NCBI GenBank assembly: GCA_027257055.1
Contig: JAPVLO010000996.1
Location: 1 to 64,000, forward strand
Length of the DNA: 64,000 nt
DNA from: Cephalopachus bancanus
Lineage: Eukaryota; Chordata; Mammalia; Primates; Tarsiidae
Reading direction: 5' to 3'
Under the pieces are notes generated by a model, which had not been told where the DNA came from, did not search any database, and was given only the letters and a program-made list of their open reading frames with translations. A program made the position numbers and the translations under genes. Positions 13,726 through 26,505 of the stretch are shown one piece after another; position 1 is the first letter of the stretch, and the number at the start of each line of letters is the position of its first letter.

Positions 13726-14880
13726 TTTCATCTAACTTCAGTTCTCTGTGTGACTGTTTCTACTGAGTTGTTTTTCTCTGATTTTGGATATGTGATCTTT
13801 TGGTATGTGTAGAATTTTTAAAATTGTTTTAAACATTGTATATAAAAAAATTGTTGAGAACCTAGTGGATGATATCTTTCTTCTCAGAGGACTCATTTTT
13901 CCCTATGTCATCCTAGAGTGAAGGATGAACACCCATATCCAGTCAGGCAGTGTTGAGTTAAGTTTGGGTGAAGTTCTGGTAAGACTCAGTCTACCTCTGG
14001 TTTACCCTGGTTATTGAGAATTTTCAGCTGAGTACCCAGTTTGTCCTCCAGAGACCCTCTTCCTGATAGATGCCCATCTCTGTTTTCTTATCAGATAATA
14101 GAATTTTGCTTTCCTTCTGAAGCTATTTGCTTAAGTTTTTAATCTTCTGCCTCTGCATGCCCCAGAATTCAGCAAATATTCTGAGGGGGAAAATGACCAT
14201 GTATCTGGATTCTTTTGGTCTCCCCATCACCCATTTGCAGCCTTCTACTGATACAAAGCTATATTCTCCCCTTTTGCTCACTCCCAGCATTAGCAAATGC
14301 TTCCAGTGTCAACATGGCCGTATAAGTCAGCTTAAGCCCTTAGTGTTTTCTCCTTCCAGTCTTAGACCCTACATTTCTTGTTACCTCAGCAGCTTTCCAG
14401 TGCTTTCAATCAAGTGATTTCAGTATTTCATCTGGCATTTTAGTTATTCTTGGCAGGAACACTGGACTGCTACAAGCTACTGCATCCCATATGGAAATGG
14501 TGATGCCTAAAAGAGCCCTCTCCTTCACATATGAGTTTGCCCATTTAAAGTGTACGGTTCATTGGTTTTCGGCATATTCACCAAGTTGTATAATCATCAT
14601 CATAACCAAATTTAGACATTTCTTTACCATCCTGATGGGTGTAAGTTGATATCTTGATATCTTTTCATTGTGATTTGCATTTCCCTAGTAACTAATGATA
14701 TTGAGCATGTTTTCATATGCTTGTTGACCATTTGTATATTTCTTTGGATAAAAGCTTTTTACCACCTAGTTGAATTGTGATATTTGTTTTTCATTGCTAT
14801 TGTTAATTGTGGGAGTTCTTTGTAGGATATTGTATCATATTAAAAATAAGATTCTAAGTATCTTGCTTCCATTCTGCAGT
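13726..14880. other. Old LINE remnants upstream of the KRAB exon
   Basis: About 13726-13930 looks like the continuation of the old L1 interrupted by L1-minus. About 14525-14840 contains reverse-complement L1 3'-region text ('ttgcatttccctagtaact', 'accatttgtatatttcttt'). The middle, about 13930-14520, shows nothing recognisable. I found no first coding exon for the zinc-finger gene here. Confidence 0.5.
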
Positions 14881-14885
14881 CATGA

Positions 14886-15083
<198 letters not shown>

Positions 15084-15107
15084 TGATTGTATTTCTCTTC
15101 TTGGTAG

Positions 15108-15405
15108 TTTTTGTTTTATTTTGTTTTGTTTGAGTTGGAGTCTCATTCTGTTGCCCAGGCTGGAGTACAGTGGCATGCTTACAGCTACCACAGCCTCAGC
15201 CTGCTGGGCTCAGGTGATCCTTCTGCCTCAGCCTTCCAAGTAGTGGAACCACAGGCGTGCATCACCATACTAATTTTTTTTTAATTGCAGAAACAAGGTT
15301 TCATCAAGTTGCCCAGACTAGTCTCAAACCCCTGGGCTCAGGCACACTTCTCACTTCCACCTCCCAAAGTGCTGGGATAACAGGCATGATTCACCATGCC
15401 CAGCC
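15108..15405 (-). mobile_element. Alu in ZNF484 intron
   Basis: Reverse Alu beginning in a T-rich run and ending 'catgcccagcc'. It lies in the intron between the KRAB-A and KRAB-B exons. Confidence 0.9.
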
Positions 15406-15640
15406 CCTCCCACTCAGTAGAATTTTTAAAATCTGTGTTTTCTGAGGTATGTGGGACTTCTAAAGACTGCAGGACATCTTAAATGTGTAATGGTTTTGTT
15501 TTTATTTGTCCTGTGTTCTTACTAATCTCTTTTGGGTATTGTGAATATTCCTCTGTTCTCATAAACTTTTCTGGAAAGCAAATAGAATATTTCATTGTAT
15601 GTACTCTGGAACCAAACTCTCTATCATCTTTTGTTAATAG

Positions 15641-15736
15641 GATGTCACATTTCCAAACCAGAAGTCATCTTCAGCTTGGAGCAAGGAGAAGAGTCATGTG
15701 TGTTGGATGGTGGGATCTCTAGTCAGAAATGTCCAG
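15641..15736 (+). CDS. ZNF484 KRAB-B box exon
   Basis: A 96-bp exon encoding a KRAB-B type segment: GCHISKPEVIFSLEQGEE, then SCVLDGGISSQKCP. The B box supports KRAB-A mediated repression. The acceptor is 'gttaatag' at 15633-15640 and the donor 'gtgagc' is at 15737. The phase joins the single G from the KRAB-A exon and leaves a single G for the finger exon, so all three exons read through without a stop. Its sequence matches what I recall of human ZNF484 (KPEVIFSLEQ, LDG..SQ), with a glycine-rich variation. Confidence 0.92.
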
Positions 15737-17084
15737 GTGAGCAAGAAACCAAGAGCATGGTAAACAGTATGTCTCAGTCACAGTTGTACTGGAAAGGCTG
15801 GCAACTTTGACATGCTTTTAATATGATTTTTCTGGTTCATTCTAAACTCTTGGGACTGCTTGGATGGAGCAGACATTGGGTATGGCTCCATGGATATATA
15901 AATGCTATCCCCACTTACGGCCCCTTTCCATATCAGTGCCTTCTTTGCTTAACTTTTTAAGGAGGAAATGTGCTGCAATTACTGGTACTTTAGATCATGT
16001 TCCAATCTGCACCATCTAGGACCCTGCTTTCTTGCCTTTTTTTCTTTGCTTAGAAAATTTGTATATTCTTTCTACTTCTATCAGGGTCTTCAATTCTTTT
16101 CTTGTGCATGCAAATACTCATAGATCAGCATTCTTTAAAAATTACTATGGGTCACACTCTGGCTCCTGCTGGTTTCTTCTCGCTTTATCTTTTTCTTTAG
16201 TGCCTCAGAATTGTCATCCAGAGGTGGGCTTATTTAAGATCTCCCCACCTCTGCTCTAACTGTTGGCTTTGAGGGCACCATTGCCATTTTCTGCTTGACT
16301 AGTGCAAGCAGCACTGACTTGATCTTCCTGACTTATTTATTCTGATATTTTACAAAAAGTTTTTGTACCTCATGTGCAGGAGATTAAGTTAATTACGGCC
16401 ACTGTCTATAATAAATATCATCGTCAATATGTTTAGGGCTCCCTTCTTATTGATTCCTTTTAATACCCACTTTTCATATTCATTTTATCCTTCCCAGAGG
16501 CAACTGCTCTAATATAGTTGATATGTTTGCTGTCAATCCTTGAATTTGTGGCTATTTTAAAATCTAAATTGTTAGTATTGTTAATTTATAAAAATGGTGT
16601 TGCATTATACATGCTACTTGGTTTTTTTTTTTTTTCTTTTTTGAAAATGAGTCCTGGTTGCTCTCTATTTTTCTAGTTGCTATATGGCATTCTATAGTAT
16701 GCATATTTAGGATGCATATGCATTTTACTTGTCCAGCCTTTCAGCTACTACTTGTACTAACAGTACTATAATAAATTTCTTTATGAACTATTCTTATAGG
16801 AAATGAGAATTTCTTAGGGAAGAATAGTAAGATTGCTTTATCATTGGGTATGCTAATACCTAATATGACTAAGTATAACCACATTATTTTCTAGGATGGC
16901 AATGTCATTCCAAAATCCCTTGAACATTGCACAAGTGTATTTGTTTCCCTACATTCCTTCCCATACCTAGTATTATCCAAACTTCTGATAATTTGGCTAA
17001 CCTATTAGGTTGTAATTTCTAATTATTATTTTAATTTGTATGTCTTTAACAACAAAATATGTTTATATCTCATCCTGAATCCTT
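15737..17084. other. ZNF484 intron, first part
   Basis: No gene. About 16350-17080 has the look of a very old LINE remnant ('ttcctttgtgaac'-like text, AT-rich), which I cannot name securely. Confidence 0.4.
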
Positions 17085-17562
<478 letters not shown>

Positions 17563-17577
17563 ATCCTTCATTTTTAA

Positions 17578-17905
17578 TGTCTACTGACATCTAAGCCTCA
17601 CCCCTCTCTTCCTCTCGTACCCTACACCTGGACAAACTGATAAGAAAACCAGGTAGGTACTTTCTACCTTGGCTCTGGCAGAAAGTTCAAACCACATATG
17701 GGAACAGTTAGTCCAGCCCCACCCCCGAACTACCATAAAAACCCTGGCCAATCCTTCCCTTGCTCTCTCAAGACACATTTGGACCTGTTTGGAGCTTTCC
17801 CCATAAGCCTCATTATGTGAGTAATGAGCTTTTTCCTGCCCTTTTAGTGGGTGTGTCCTATCATCACTCTTAACTTCTGAACCAAGTTTGAGGTGGAGTC
17901 CATTT
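17578..17905 (+). mobile_element. Possible solo LTR of an ERV1-like element
   Basis: Starts TGTC and carries a TATA-like 'cataaaaacc' (about 17737), a promoter-like GC stretch and 'gtaatgagctttttcctgcc', similar to the poly(A) region of class I LTRs. The ends and any target-site duplication are not clear. Based on general resemblance only. Confidence 0.4.
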
Positions 17906-19451
17906 CTTCCTGGATTCAGCTGGGCAGTGAGCAGGATGTCCAGACAATGATCACTCCTGCAGAGGTCTTTCTCCTCTTCCTAACTGGCTGTACTGGCTAC
18001 TGTTGAGTATGCACTTCGCCTCAGCCCTATACGTAACTGAGCAAAGTTAGAAGTTATCATTGACATTTAGGGACAGGTGTAAGGTATTGGGCCCCTTCTT
18101 AAAGTCATCCTGGACCATGTGTCTTGACTTGGACTTATCTGTATCTCAGATTGAGTTATGTCTCTCAGTTTTAGCATAAGCTGTGATTGACAGTTGGCTC
18201 ATGGGAAAGACTTTTACTCTGTGACTGCTATTTGTGTGTCTCAGCCAGACATTGGCCCCACTGTATACAGTGCTCAGGGAAAGACCAGTGCATATAAGGG
18301 TTCATCCAGTGGCTCTTGTGTGAAGGTAGGCAGGTTACAATGAAGCATCCTAGAAGCCGGTGGTTCACCTTTCAAAATTTATCATATTCTATTATGGTTT
18401 TTTTACTTTTCCTTCTCATCCATCTTCTTAAGTAATTCATTCTACTCTTCTACTAATTTTGCTTTTTTAGAAAATGCCAGTTAGATGCATTCCTACTCTT
18501 ATTCCCCAGGGGTAGCATCTAAAACCATTTTCTTATGCCTGGATGATTCAAACCCTATTTGGATTTAATGATCCCTTTTTTTTTTTTTTTACTAGTTTCA
18601 TCTTAGAGACTACTGATAGATTTCATTACTTAAAATGTTGTTTGGAACAAAACTAAAGGTACTACTTATTATCTAACACATGACAAATTCTTCTCTTCTC
18701 AAGGTTTTAAGCTGAAGAAAGAACATGGCCTCTTATTTGTAATTCACATTTGTTCCTATTTAGTTTCTGTAACCATGTGTACTCCATTTTAACATTTTCT
18801 TTAATGTTTCCTCTACACCTGACCCTTTGATTATTTTGTGGTCTATCTGCCTATTCAGATAATTCACATGCTCTGTGCTCAGGTTTTACTTGCTTCTTGA
18901 ATTGGACCTGTTACAGAACATATTGCATTTTGCCTTTTCTAATTCTCCAACCCACAGAAATTTAGAGAGAACTACTTAAAATTATATGATAACTGAATCT
19001 TTTACCCCTCTACATTTAAGAAAAGTGCTTCTGGAGAAAATGTTTAGTGAAGTTAAATTTGTTGAATTTATGTTACAAGCGCCAGAGTCATTTGCTTTCC
19101 TTTAGAAGCATTTAAAATGTTTTCTTCTAGGAACAATTCAAAGGACCAGATATAGTAATTGGAAAGAGAAGATAACTGCATGAAATTTTAAAAATCTCAG
19201 CCTTTGTGCATTGTGCATTTAACACATGTGTCTACTCCAATTTAAATATGAGTGGTTCAAAATATGTCTGTTTTTAAGTTAAAAGAAGAGAACCAACCCA
19301 GAGTTATGGTGAGATTTGAGATTAGCTTTTGATGCACAGAAGCCTAAATAATTTGTGAAGAACAATGAATTTTGAATAGAAGTGAAAGCTCAGGAAAAAG
19401 AAACTTAAATGGGGAAAATGAAAAGATTAGTGTGTCTATCCAGATTCATTT
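17906..19451. other. ZNF484 intron, unassigned
   Basis: No gene and no repeat that I can name. Base composition is ordinary for intron. Confidence 0.5.
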
Positions 19452-19656
19452 GGTCTGTCTAGCCTTGCCTCATTTGTTATTAGGTAGGATCATGTAACTC
19501 AGTTCTCACCTATCAAATGGGAGTAAAAATTATGTTTGTTGTGACAGGGTCAATGTCTGAAGGAAGTGGGAGCATCTCCCACAAACCTCTTCTCTTCTCA
19601 TCAGCGTATTCCAACTTGGCAGCCCCTAGCTCCATGCAGCTGGCAATGCCCTAGGG
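19452..19656 (+). repeat. Inverted repeat, copy 1
   Basis: About 205 bp whose reverse complement recurs at 20872-21060 with frequent substitutions (for example 'cctcatttgttattaggt', 'aactcagttctca' and 'gcagctggcaatgcc' are matched in reverse). It ends in ccctaggg (19649-19656), which continues directly into intron text. This is the unoccupied version of the site that holds the hAT element in copy 2. Confidence 0.85.
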
Positions 19657-20100
19657 TTGACTGTCTGAATTTGGATTTAATAGTAATAAAATAGACTTTA
19701 GTGCCTAGTGGAAGATAGCTTGCACACACACATTTTATTGACCTGAAATATGACTGTGTTTTACTGAATGAGTAATTGAATTAGTGGTGACAAGGGAATT
19801 ATATATAAATAAACTTTTAACATGGAAGCAAGTTGTTTGCATTGAATGTTATGGTGGTAACATAAATATTATCATGCACAGCAACAGGTTTGTAAGCCGA
19901 GGAAAGTTAAAAGTTGCAAAAGATCAAAATCTATGTTTAGGAATCCATTATTAGATATCCTCAGGATTAATGAAAGCCATTAATGTTCATAAGTTTAATA
20001 TAACAACTAAAGAGCATGTCTGGGGACATGACAAGGCCCTAGAGACAGAATAAAATGGAAATGAGGTCAGAATTTGTCTCTATTTAAGAACTCTGTTAAG

Positions 20101-20404
20101 GCTGGGTGAGGTGGCTCATGCCTATAATCCCAACATTCTGGGAGACTGAAGCAGGAGGATTGCTTAAGCCTAGGAGTTTAAGACCAGCCTGGGAAACATA
20201 GCAAAACCTCATCTCTACAAAAATAAAATAATTTTTTTAAATAACTAGGCATGGTGGGCGAATGCCTATAGTCCCAGCTACTTGGAATGCTGAGGTGGAA
20301 GGATTGCTTGAGCCCTAGGCTGTGAACTTTGATCATCTTGATTATGCCACTGCACTCTAGCCTGGGCGACAGAGTGAGACCCCAACTCAAAAAGCTTAAA
20401 AAAC
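20101..20404 (+). mobile_element. Alu, forward
   Basis: Head 'ggctgggtgaggtggctcat', full dimer, 'gaccccaactcaaaaag'. It lies between the two arms of the inverted repeat. Confidence 0.88.
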
Positions 20405-20562
20405 TCAATTAGAATAAGACAACAGTATCATCAAATTATTATATAGATATACTGAGAAGCGAACCTTGACTGCTCACATGGTCCAGATCTGCCAGTCAAC
20501 TCTGTTTCTGATGGCATTCAGGGACAGTCTCTGGAAAGTCATTTCACCACCATCCCCTAGGG

Positions 20563-20871
20563 CAGGGTTGGAAAATATTTTCTGTGAAGTCCCGAACGTA
20601 AATATTTTAGGCTTTGGGACCCCGTGTTTGCTGTCGTAATTGCACATTTCTTTGGGTAGCTCCAAAGAAGCTATAGGCAGTACATCAATGAGTGGGTGTG
20701 GCTCTGTTCCAATAAAATCTTAAGGACATGAAAACTTGAATTTCACCTAATTTTCACATATCATTAAGTATTATTGTCCTTTTGATTTTTTACCATTTAA
20801 AAGTGTAAAATACATTCTTAGCTTTTGGGTAGAGTCCTGGGCCCTGAGGGTTATAGTTTTCTGACCCCCTA
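20563..20871 (-). mobile_element. MER5A-type hAT-Charlie nonautonomous DNA transposon
   Basis: The ends read 'cagggttgg' and 'ttctgaccccctac', close to the CAGGGGT...ACCCCTG ends of hAT-Charlie MER5 elements. The interior has 'aaatattttaggctttg' and 'tgtggctctgttccaataaa'. It is flanked by 8-bp direct repeats ccctaggg (20555-20562) and ccctaagg (20872-20879), matching the hAT 8-bp target-site duplication with one substitution. Family name is from memory. Confidence 0.8.
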
Positions 20872-21060
20872 CCCTAAGGCATTGCCAGCTGCATTGAGCT
20901 GGGTGGTGCCACGTTGGAATATACTGATGGGAAGAAAAGAGGTTTGTGAGAGACACTCCACTTCCTTCAGACACTGACCTTGTCACAACAAATATAATTG
21001 TTACTCCTATTTGGTTGATGAGAACTGAGTTACTTTGTCCCACCTAATAACAAATGAGGC
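20872..21060 (-). repeat. Inverted repeat, copy 2
   Basis: Reverse-complement partner of 19452-19656, about 1.2 kb away. The MER5A-type element sits at its left edge, at the point where copy 1 reads straight through ccctaggg. Confidence 0.85.
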
Positions 21061-21889
21061 TAGACAGACCTAGTATTCTGAGGCAGCCATGTGGTTGGCT
21101 ACAAGCTTAATACTGTTAAGGAAGGGACAGATTTTGAAGGACAATACTCAGTCTCTACTTCATGTCCTTTCTCCTGTTATGTCTCCTACTAGATGCGTCT
21201 ATCACATTTGTATCCCAGGAATAAAGAATTGAATCATAAACATTCACTTTACTGTTTGGTCAAGTCAGGATGACTGAGGCTATAATAGTTTTACTATAAA
21301 CATAAATAAATTGGTCTTTGGGGTACAGTGGATAAGAGGAAAAAAAGCAAGTGGGGAGATGAATGAGGATTTACAGATGAAGGAAAATAAGAATCTAGTC
21401 TCAGATATACTTCCTTTAAGCCACAAAGTTTAGCACTTTGTTCTTCTAGCACCTTACTCACTGTGTAGTTCTACATCTGCCAGGGTTGGAATCTCTTCTT
21501 CCCCAGTTACTAAATATTTAATTTGGGCAAAATACTAAACTCTTCTGCAGCTCAGTTTCCTCATCTGTAAAATAGTGACAATAATATAGCATAATACTAT
21601 CACAACAGCAAAGAGTTGTGGAAAAGTTCAAATGAGTTAAGATAGAACTTAGGACAACACATCTAAATGCTATTGGTTATCATATGGTAAATATAAGTAT
21701 TCATGTTATATATTATTATATATGAATAGATTATTAGACCTATATATTTATATTTTATATACTTATATACATTTGTCTTATAAAGCCTCTCCCATTTCTG
21801 TGTTCACTCTGAATCAACTCTACATATCAATCCATCTATATTCTGTTAATTGCTATTTGTGTCAGTTTTATCCTTTCTTTTTCTTTTAG
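21061..21889. other. ZNF484 intron end, AT-rich
   Basis: No gene or nameable repeat. About 21700-21780 is nearly pure A/T. The polypyrimidine tract and 'cttttag' acceptor of the finger exon end at 21889. Confidence 0.6.
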
Positions 21890-24222
21890 ATGGGGATATT
21901 GGTTTTGAATCTTTACAACAGGGAATGTCTGAAGTGTATTTCCAATCTGAGAGAATTAATCTCTTCACAAGAGATGACCCATATTTCATTTTAGAAGAAT
22001 TGCAGAAAGATGATGAACAGACAGGAAGATATCAGAAAAACCAGAGGAAAACTATATGCCACAATGCCTTCATCAACAAGGAAACACTAGCTAATGAAAG
22101 GGGCTGTGAATATAAGGACATTGGAAAGATTGTTCATGTAAACACACACCTTGTTTCCTCAAGAAAAGGACTCCATAACTATAACTCATTAGGAAAAAGT
22201 TTAGAGCCTATTGTAAGCTTATATAATTATAACAGAAACAATGCAACAGAAAATCTTGATAAGATTATCGGATATGATGATGTTTTTACTCATTTGAAAT
22301 CTACACAAGTAAATGCTTGTGAAAGTAATGAATGTGGGGAACTTCTGAGTCATAAGCAAGCTCTCATTCAACATCAGAAAGTTCATCCTGGTGAGAATCT
22401 CTGTTTGTTTTCTGACTATGCTAAAGTTTTCTCCCAGAAGTCACACCTCTTTGCACATCAGAGTGTTTACACTAAAGAAAAACAGCGTGAATGCAGTGAA
22501 TGTGAGGCGGTTTTCCCTCAGAAACCCCAACTTGCTGCAAATAAGAGGGTTTATGCAGGAGAGAAACCACATATATGCACTGAATATGGGAAGGATTTTC
22601 CCCTGAAGTCAAACCATCAGAAAATTGGTAATGAGGAGAGTTACTATAAATGTAGTGAATATGGAAGAGCCTTTATCCAGAAGTCGGAGTTGTTCGGAGG
22701 CCAGAGAATTCACGCTGGAGAAAAACCCCATGAATATAGTGAATGTGGTCAAAACTTTTCTCAGAATTCAAGCCTCAATATACGTAAAAAAATTCATGCT
22801 GGAGGGAAACACTTTGAATGTACTGAATGTGGAAAAGCCTTCACAAGGAAATCGACACTAAGTATGCATCAGAAAATTCATACAGGGGAAAAGCCCTATG
22901 TATGTACTGAATGTGGGAAGGCCTTTATCCGCAAATCACATTTTATCACACATGAAAGAATTCACACTGGAGAGAAACCCTACGAATGCAGTGACTGTGG
23001 GAAATCCTTTATTAAAAAGTCACAGCTCCATGTGCATCAGCGAGTTCACACAGGAGAGAATCCCTTTATATGTTCAGAATGTGGGAAGGTTTTCACTCAC
23101 AAGACAAATCTCATTATACACCAGAAAATTCATACTGGAGAAAGACCCTATATGTGTACTGAATGTGGGAAGGCCTTTACTGACAGGTCAAATCTCATTA
23201 AGCACCAAAAAATTCATACTGGCGAGAAACCCTATAAATGCAGTGACTGTGGGAAATCATTCACATGGAAGTCCCGGCTCAGGATACATCAGAAATGTCA
23301 TACTGGAGAGAGACATTTTGAATGCAGTGAATGTGGGAAAGCATTCATTCAGAAGTCAACACTAAGTATGCACCAGAGGATTCATCGAGGAGAAAAACCC
23401 TACGTTTGCACTGAATGTGGGAAGGCCTTCTTCCACAAATCACATTTTATTACACATGAGAGGATTCACACTGGAGAAAAACCCTATGAGTGCAGTGATT
23501 GTGGGAAATCCTTCACTAAGAAATCACAACTCCATGTACATCAGCAAATTCACACGGGAGAAAAACCCTATAGATGTGCTGAATGTGGAAAGGCTTTCAC
23601 TGACCGATCCAATCTCTTTACGCACCAGAAAATTCACACTGGAGAGAAACCTTATAAATGTAATGACTGTGGAAAAGCCTTTACTCGAAAGTCTGGCCTC
23701 CATATACATCAGCAGTCCCATACTGGAGAAAGACATTATGAGTGCCGTGAATGTGGGAAAGCCTTTGCAAGAAAATCAACACTAATTATGCATCAGAGAA
23801 TTCATACAGGAGAAAAGCCCTATATTTGTACGGAATGTGGGAAGTCCTTCATCCAGAAGTCACACTTAAATAGACACAGGAGAATTCATACGGGAGAGAA
23901 ACCCTATGTATGCAGTGACTGTGGAAAGTCTTTCATTAAGAAGTCACAGCTCCATGAGCATCATCGAATTCACACCGGAGAGAAACCATATATATGTGCT
24001 GAATGTGGAAAGGCCTTCACCATCAGATCAAATCTCATTAAACACCAGAAAATTCATACTAAACAGAAGCTCTATAAATGCAGTGACTTTGGGAAAGCCT
24101 TAAACTGGAAACCGCAACTCAGCACACAGCAGAAAACCGACACTGGGGAAGTAGAATACCCAATGCCACAAGTGTGGTGTGGGGACGCTGGAGGTGACCA
24201 AAACCAATGTTCTTCTATTTAG
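21890..24222 (+). CDS. ZNF484: ZNF484 zinc-finger exon (C2H2 array)
   Basis: The last exon encodes about 777 residues ending in a TAG at 24220-24222. By family knowledge the protein binds DNA in the nucleus through its fingers and represses through KRAB. After an acidic spacer (residues like [20 protein letters not shown], then [20 protein letters not shown]) come six degenerate fingers lacking zinc ligands (about 22.31-22.81 kb), then fifteen canonical C2H2 fingers with TGEKPY-type linkers (about 22.81-24.06 kb), then one broken finger (C-x2-F and no His pair) and a tail ending [15 protein letters not shown]. Spacer, finger order and tail match my memory of human ZNF484; ZNF41 and ZNF81 are the closest alternatives. 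Acceptor 'ttcttttag' at 21881-21889. No frameshift or internal stop, so it looks functional. Confidence 0.93.
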
Positions 24223-25090
24223 TCAGAATTTTGAAGCTCTGGATCACAAAACTGATGTCCAGTTACACATATGCGTAGGTACTTTGGAGAAAATGTCTAA
24301 GCAATGTGTATTGGCTATTCTTTGTTACTTGGCAACTACTAGAATTGTCAGCCCCCTGCAAATAATATTAAATGTGCAAGATGACTTGCAGTTTTCCTTG
24401 TTTTGCTTTTTTGGTAAACAGTTTTATAAATTTAGGGCTGTTGAGTTTTTGTACCCTGGGTACCAAAACTATACAGTATTGACCAAAAAAGTTTTTATAA
24501 AAAGTGGAGTGGTGAGAAATTTTACATTGTCTAAGCACCCTGAGGACATTGAATTCAAGGCAATTCAGGTCTGTAATGAAAGAAACCAGACGCTCTTGTG
24601 AAAATTAACACTAAAGACACAAAGGACTCTACTTTTTTTCCTATTGTTTGGGAAGTCACTATTATTTATTGTTTTATAGTATTTATTGGTGGACGCTGTT
24701 GCAGGTATCCAATGTGTCTGAAATTGCTCTTAGACTATTTCCCAAAAGAGATTAATGATGTAAACAACAGTCCCATAACTACTTGTCACCTCAGACTGGC
24801 CAGGGAACCAGATCTAGATGACAGCACTTTCAATCCTCAGCTTGGTCCAGAGAAACCTGTACATTTTTACTGATTTCTATTTGGAAAAAAAGACAAGTTA
24901 ACAAAATGGGCTTCAAAATCTAAAATAGTTTTCTTCTAATTGGGTGAGTACATTCTCTACACGTTCGCTACATGCTAGATTATCGTGAGATAAAAGTGTC
25001 TTGCATTTTAGTTTGTTTTTGTATTAGACAAAATGGAGTTAAACATTGGGAAGAGTATTCCTTCTATTGCCTCCCAATCTCTTCAAATTA
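24223..25090 (+). other. ZNF484 3' UTR and downstream sequence
   Basis: Follows the stop codon without any repeat. Two open frames (140 and 91 codons at 24179-24601 and 24598-24873) overlap the UTR and show no recognisable domain; I take them as chance. An ATTAAA poly(A)-signal variant lies at 24367-24372. The real 3' end is not determinable by eye. Confidence 0.5.
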
Positions 25091-25967
25091 ATCTTATTTA
25101 ATTGTGTTTTTTAAATCCTCTATATTCTGATAGACTTTTTTGCCTTTTGTTTTATCAGATACTGAAAGAAGTATGTTATAATCTTAGAGATTAATTGTGA
25201 ATGTATCTCCTTTAGAGCTACGGATTTTTGCTTGATACATTTTGAGTCTTCGATTTTATATGCAAATTTAGATTTGTTATCTTCCTGGTTAATTGGAACT
25301 ATCATTATGAAATGTCTGTTTTTATCTCTAGTTATGCTTTTTGCTTTATCATTTACTGTTAGATATTAATACAATGTGCATATTTCACTTATTAAAGGCT
25401 AACTTAAAGTAGTACTCACCACACTTCTGGACAATATTAATTTAATTTATTCTTCTCTTTACTTACCTGCTATTGATGTCATGTGTTTGTATTCTATATA
25501 AAGTGGACATAGCCAATCATTGTTTCAGAGTCAATATTCATTTAAATTAACCCATATATTTATCCTTTTCATTACTTTTTTATTCCTTTCTGTCGTTTTA
25601 AGTTTCCCCCTAGAATTATTTTTCTGACTGAAGAATACCCGTTAGTGTTTCTTTTACTGCAAGTTTGCTGGTAACAAATTTTGTTTTTGTTTGTTGGAAA
25701 TGTCTGTATTTTGCCTTCATTTTCAAATGACACTTTTCCTGAGTATAGAATTCTAAGTTCTTCTGTCATTATTTTGAAGATATTTATTTATGGTCTTTCA
25801 TTGTTTTGTTGAGAGGTAAGCTGTCAATATAATTACCTTTGAGGGTAATCTGCTTTTATTTCTCTCCTTTAAAATTTCTCTATGATATGCCTAGATTTGA
25901 TTTTTTTCTATGTGTGTATCCTGTTTAGGTTTACAGTGCAAAATCCGTGGCTTAGTTTTGTGTGCGT

Positions 25968-25998
<31 letters not shown>

Positions 25999-26160
25999 CA
26001 CATTTTGAGAAATGTCTAGCTGTTATCTATTCAAATTATGTATCTGCTTCATTTTCTTTCTGTTTCTTTTAGGGACAACCCTGTTACCAAGATCCCTATT
26101 GGCCTTTTCTGTTGGTCATTTTTCTTGGGTTTGGTGATGTCTTATCTTCTCATATATGTG
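25091..26160 (-). mobile_element. Old L1 remnant, reverse
   Basis: Reverse-complement old L1 text ('gtttgctggtaacaaattttg', 'ttcctgagtatagaattct', 'tattttgaagatattta'), without open frames. A (TG)n run lies at about 25965-25999. Confidence 0.6.
25965..25999. repeat. (TG)n microsatellite
   Basis: About 17 TG units, slightly interrupted. Confidence 0.9.
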
Positions 26161-26224
26161 GTGTTTTTTAAATCAACTGATAGACACTAATATAGTACAG
26201 TTGTAGAGATAATAAAATGGTCTG

Positions 26225-26505
26225 GGCTGGGTATGGTGGCTTATACCTGTAACCCCAGAAATTTGGGAGGTAGAGGCAAGAGGATGGCTTGAGCCCAGGA
26301 GTTCAAGACCAGCTGGGCAATATGAGACCTCATCACTACAAAAAAATGAAGTTAGACAGGCTTGGCGGCATGTGCCTTTCTCCCTAGCCACTCAGGAGAT
26401 GGAGGCAGAGGGACCATGGAGCCCAGGAGTTAGAGGCTGTGACGAACCATGAGCATGCCACTGCACTGCAGCCTGGGTGATAGCGTGAGACTCCAACTCC
26501 AAAGA
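26225..26505 (+). mobile_element. Alu, forward
   Basis: Head 'ggctgggtatggtggctta', dimeric, ending 'gagactccaactcc' with a decayed tail. Relatively diverged, so one of the older SINEs here. Confidence 0.87.

Noticed and set aside
22391..24103. Several 65-155 codon frames inside the finger exon
   Set aside because: Shifted-frame shadows of the repetitive zinc-finger coding sequence.
24179..24601. 140-codon frame overlapping the ZNF484 stop
   Set aside because: No domain, starts inside the finger exon in another frame and runs through the 3' UTR; best seen as chance.
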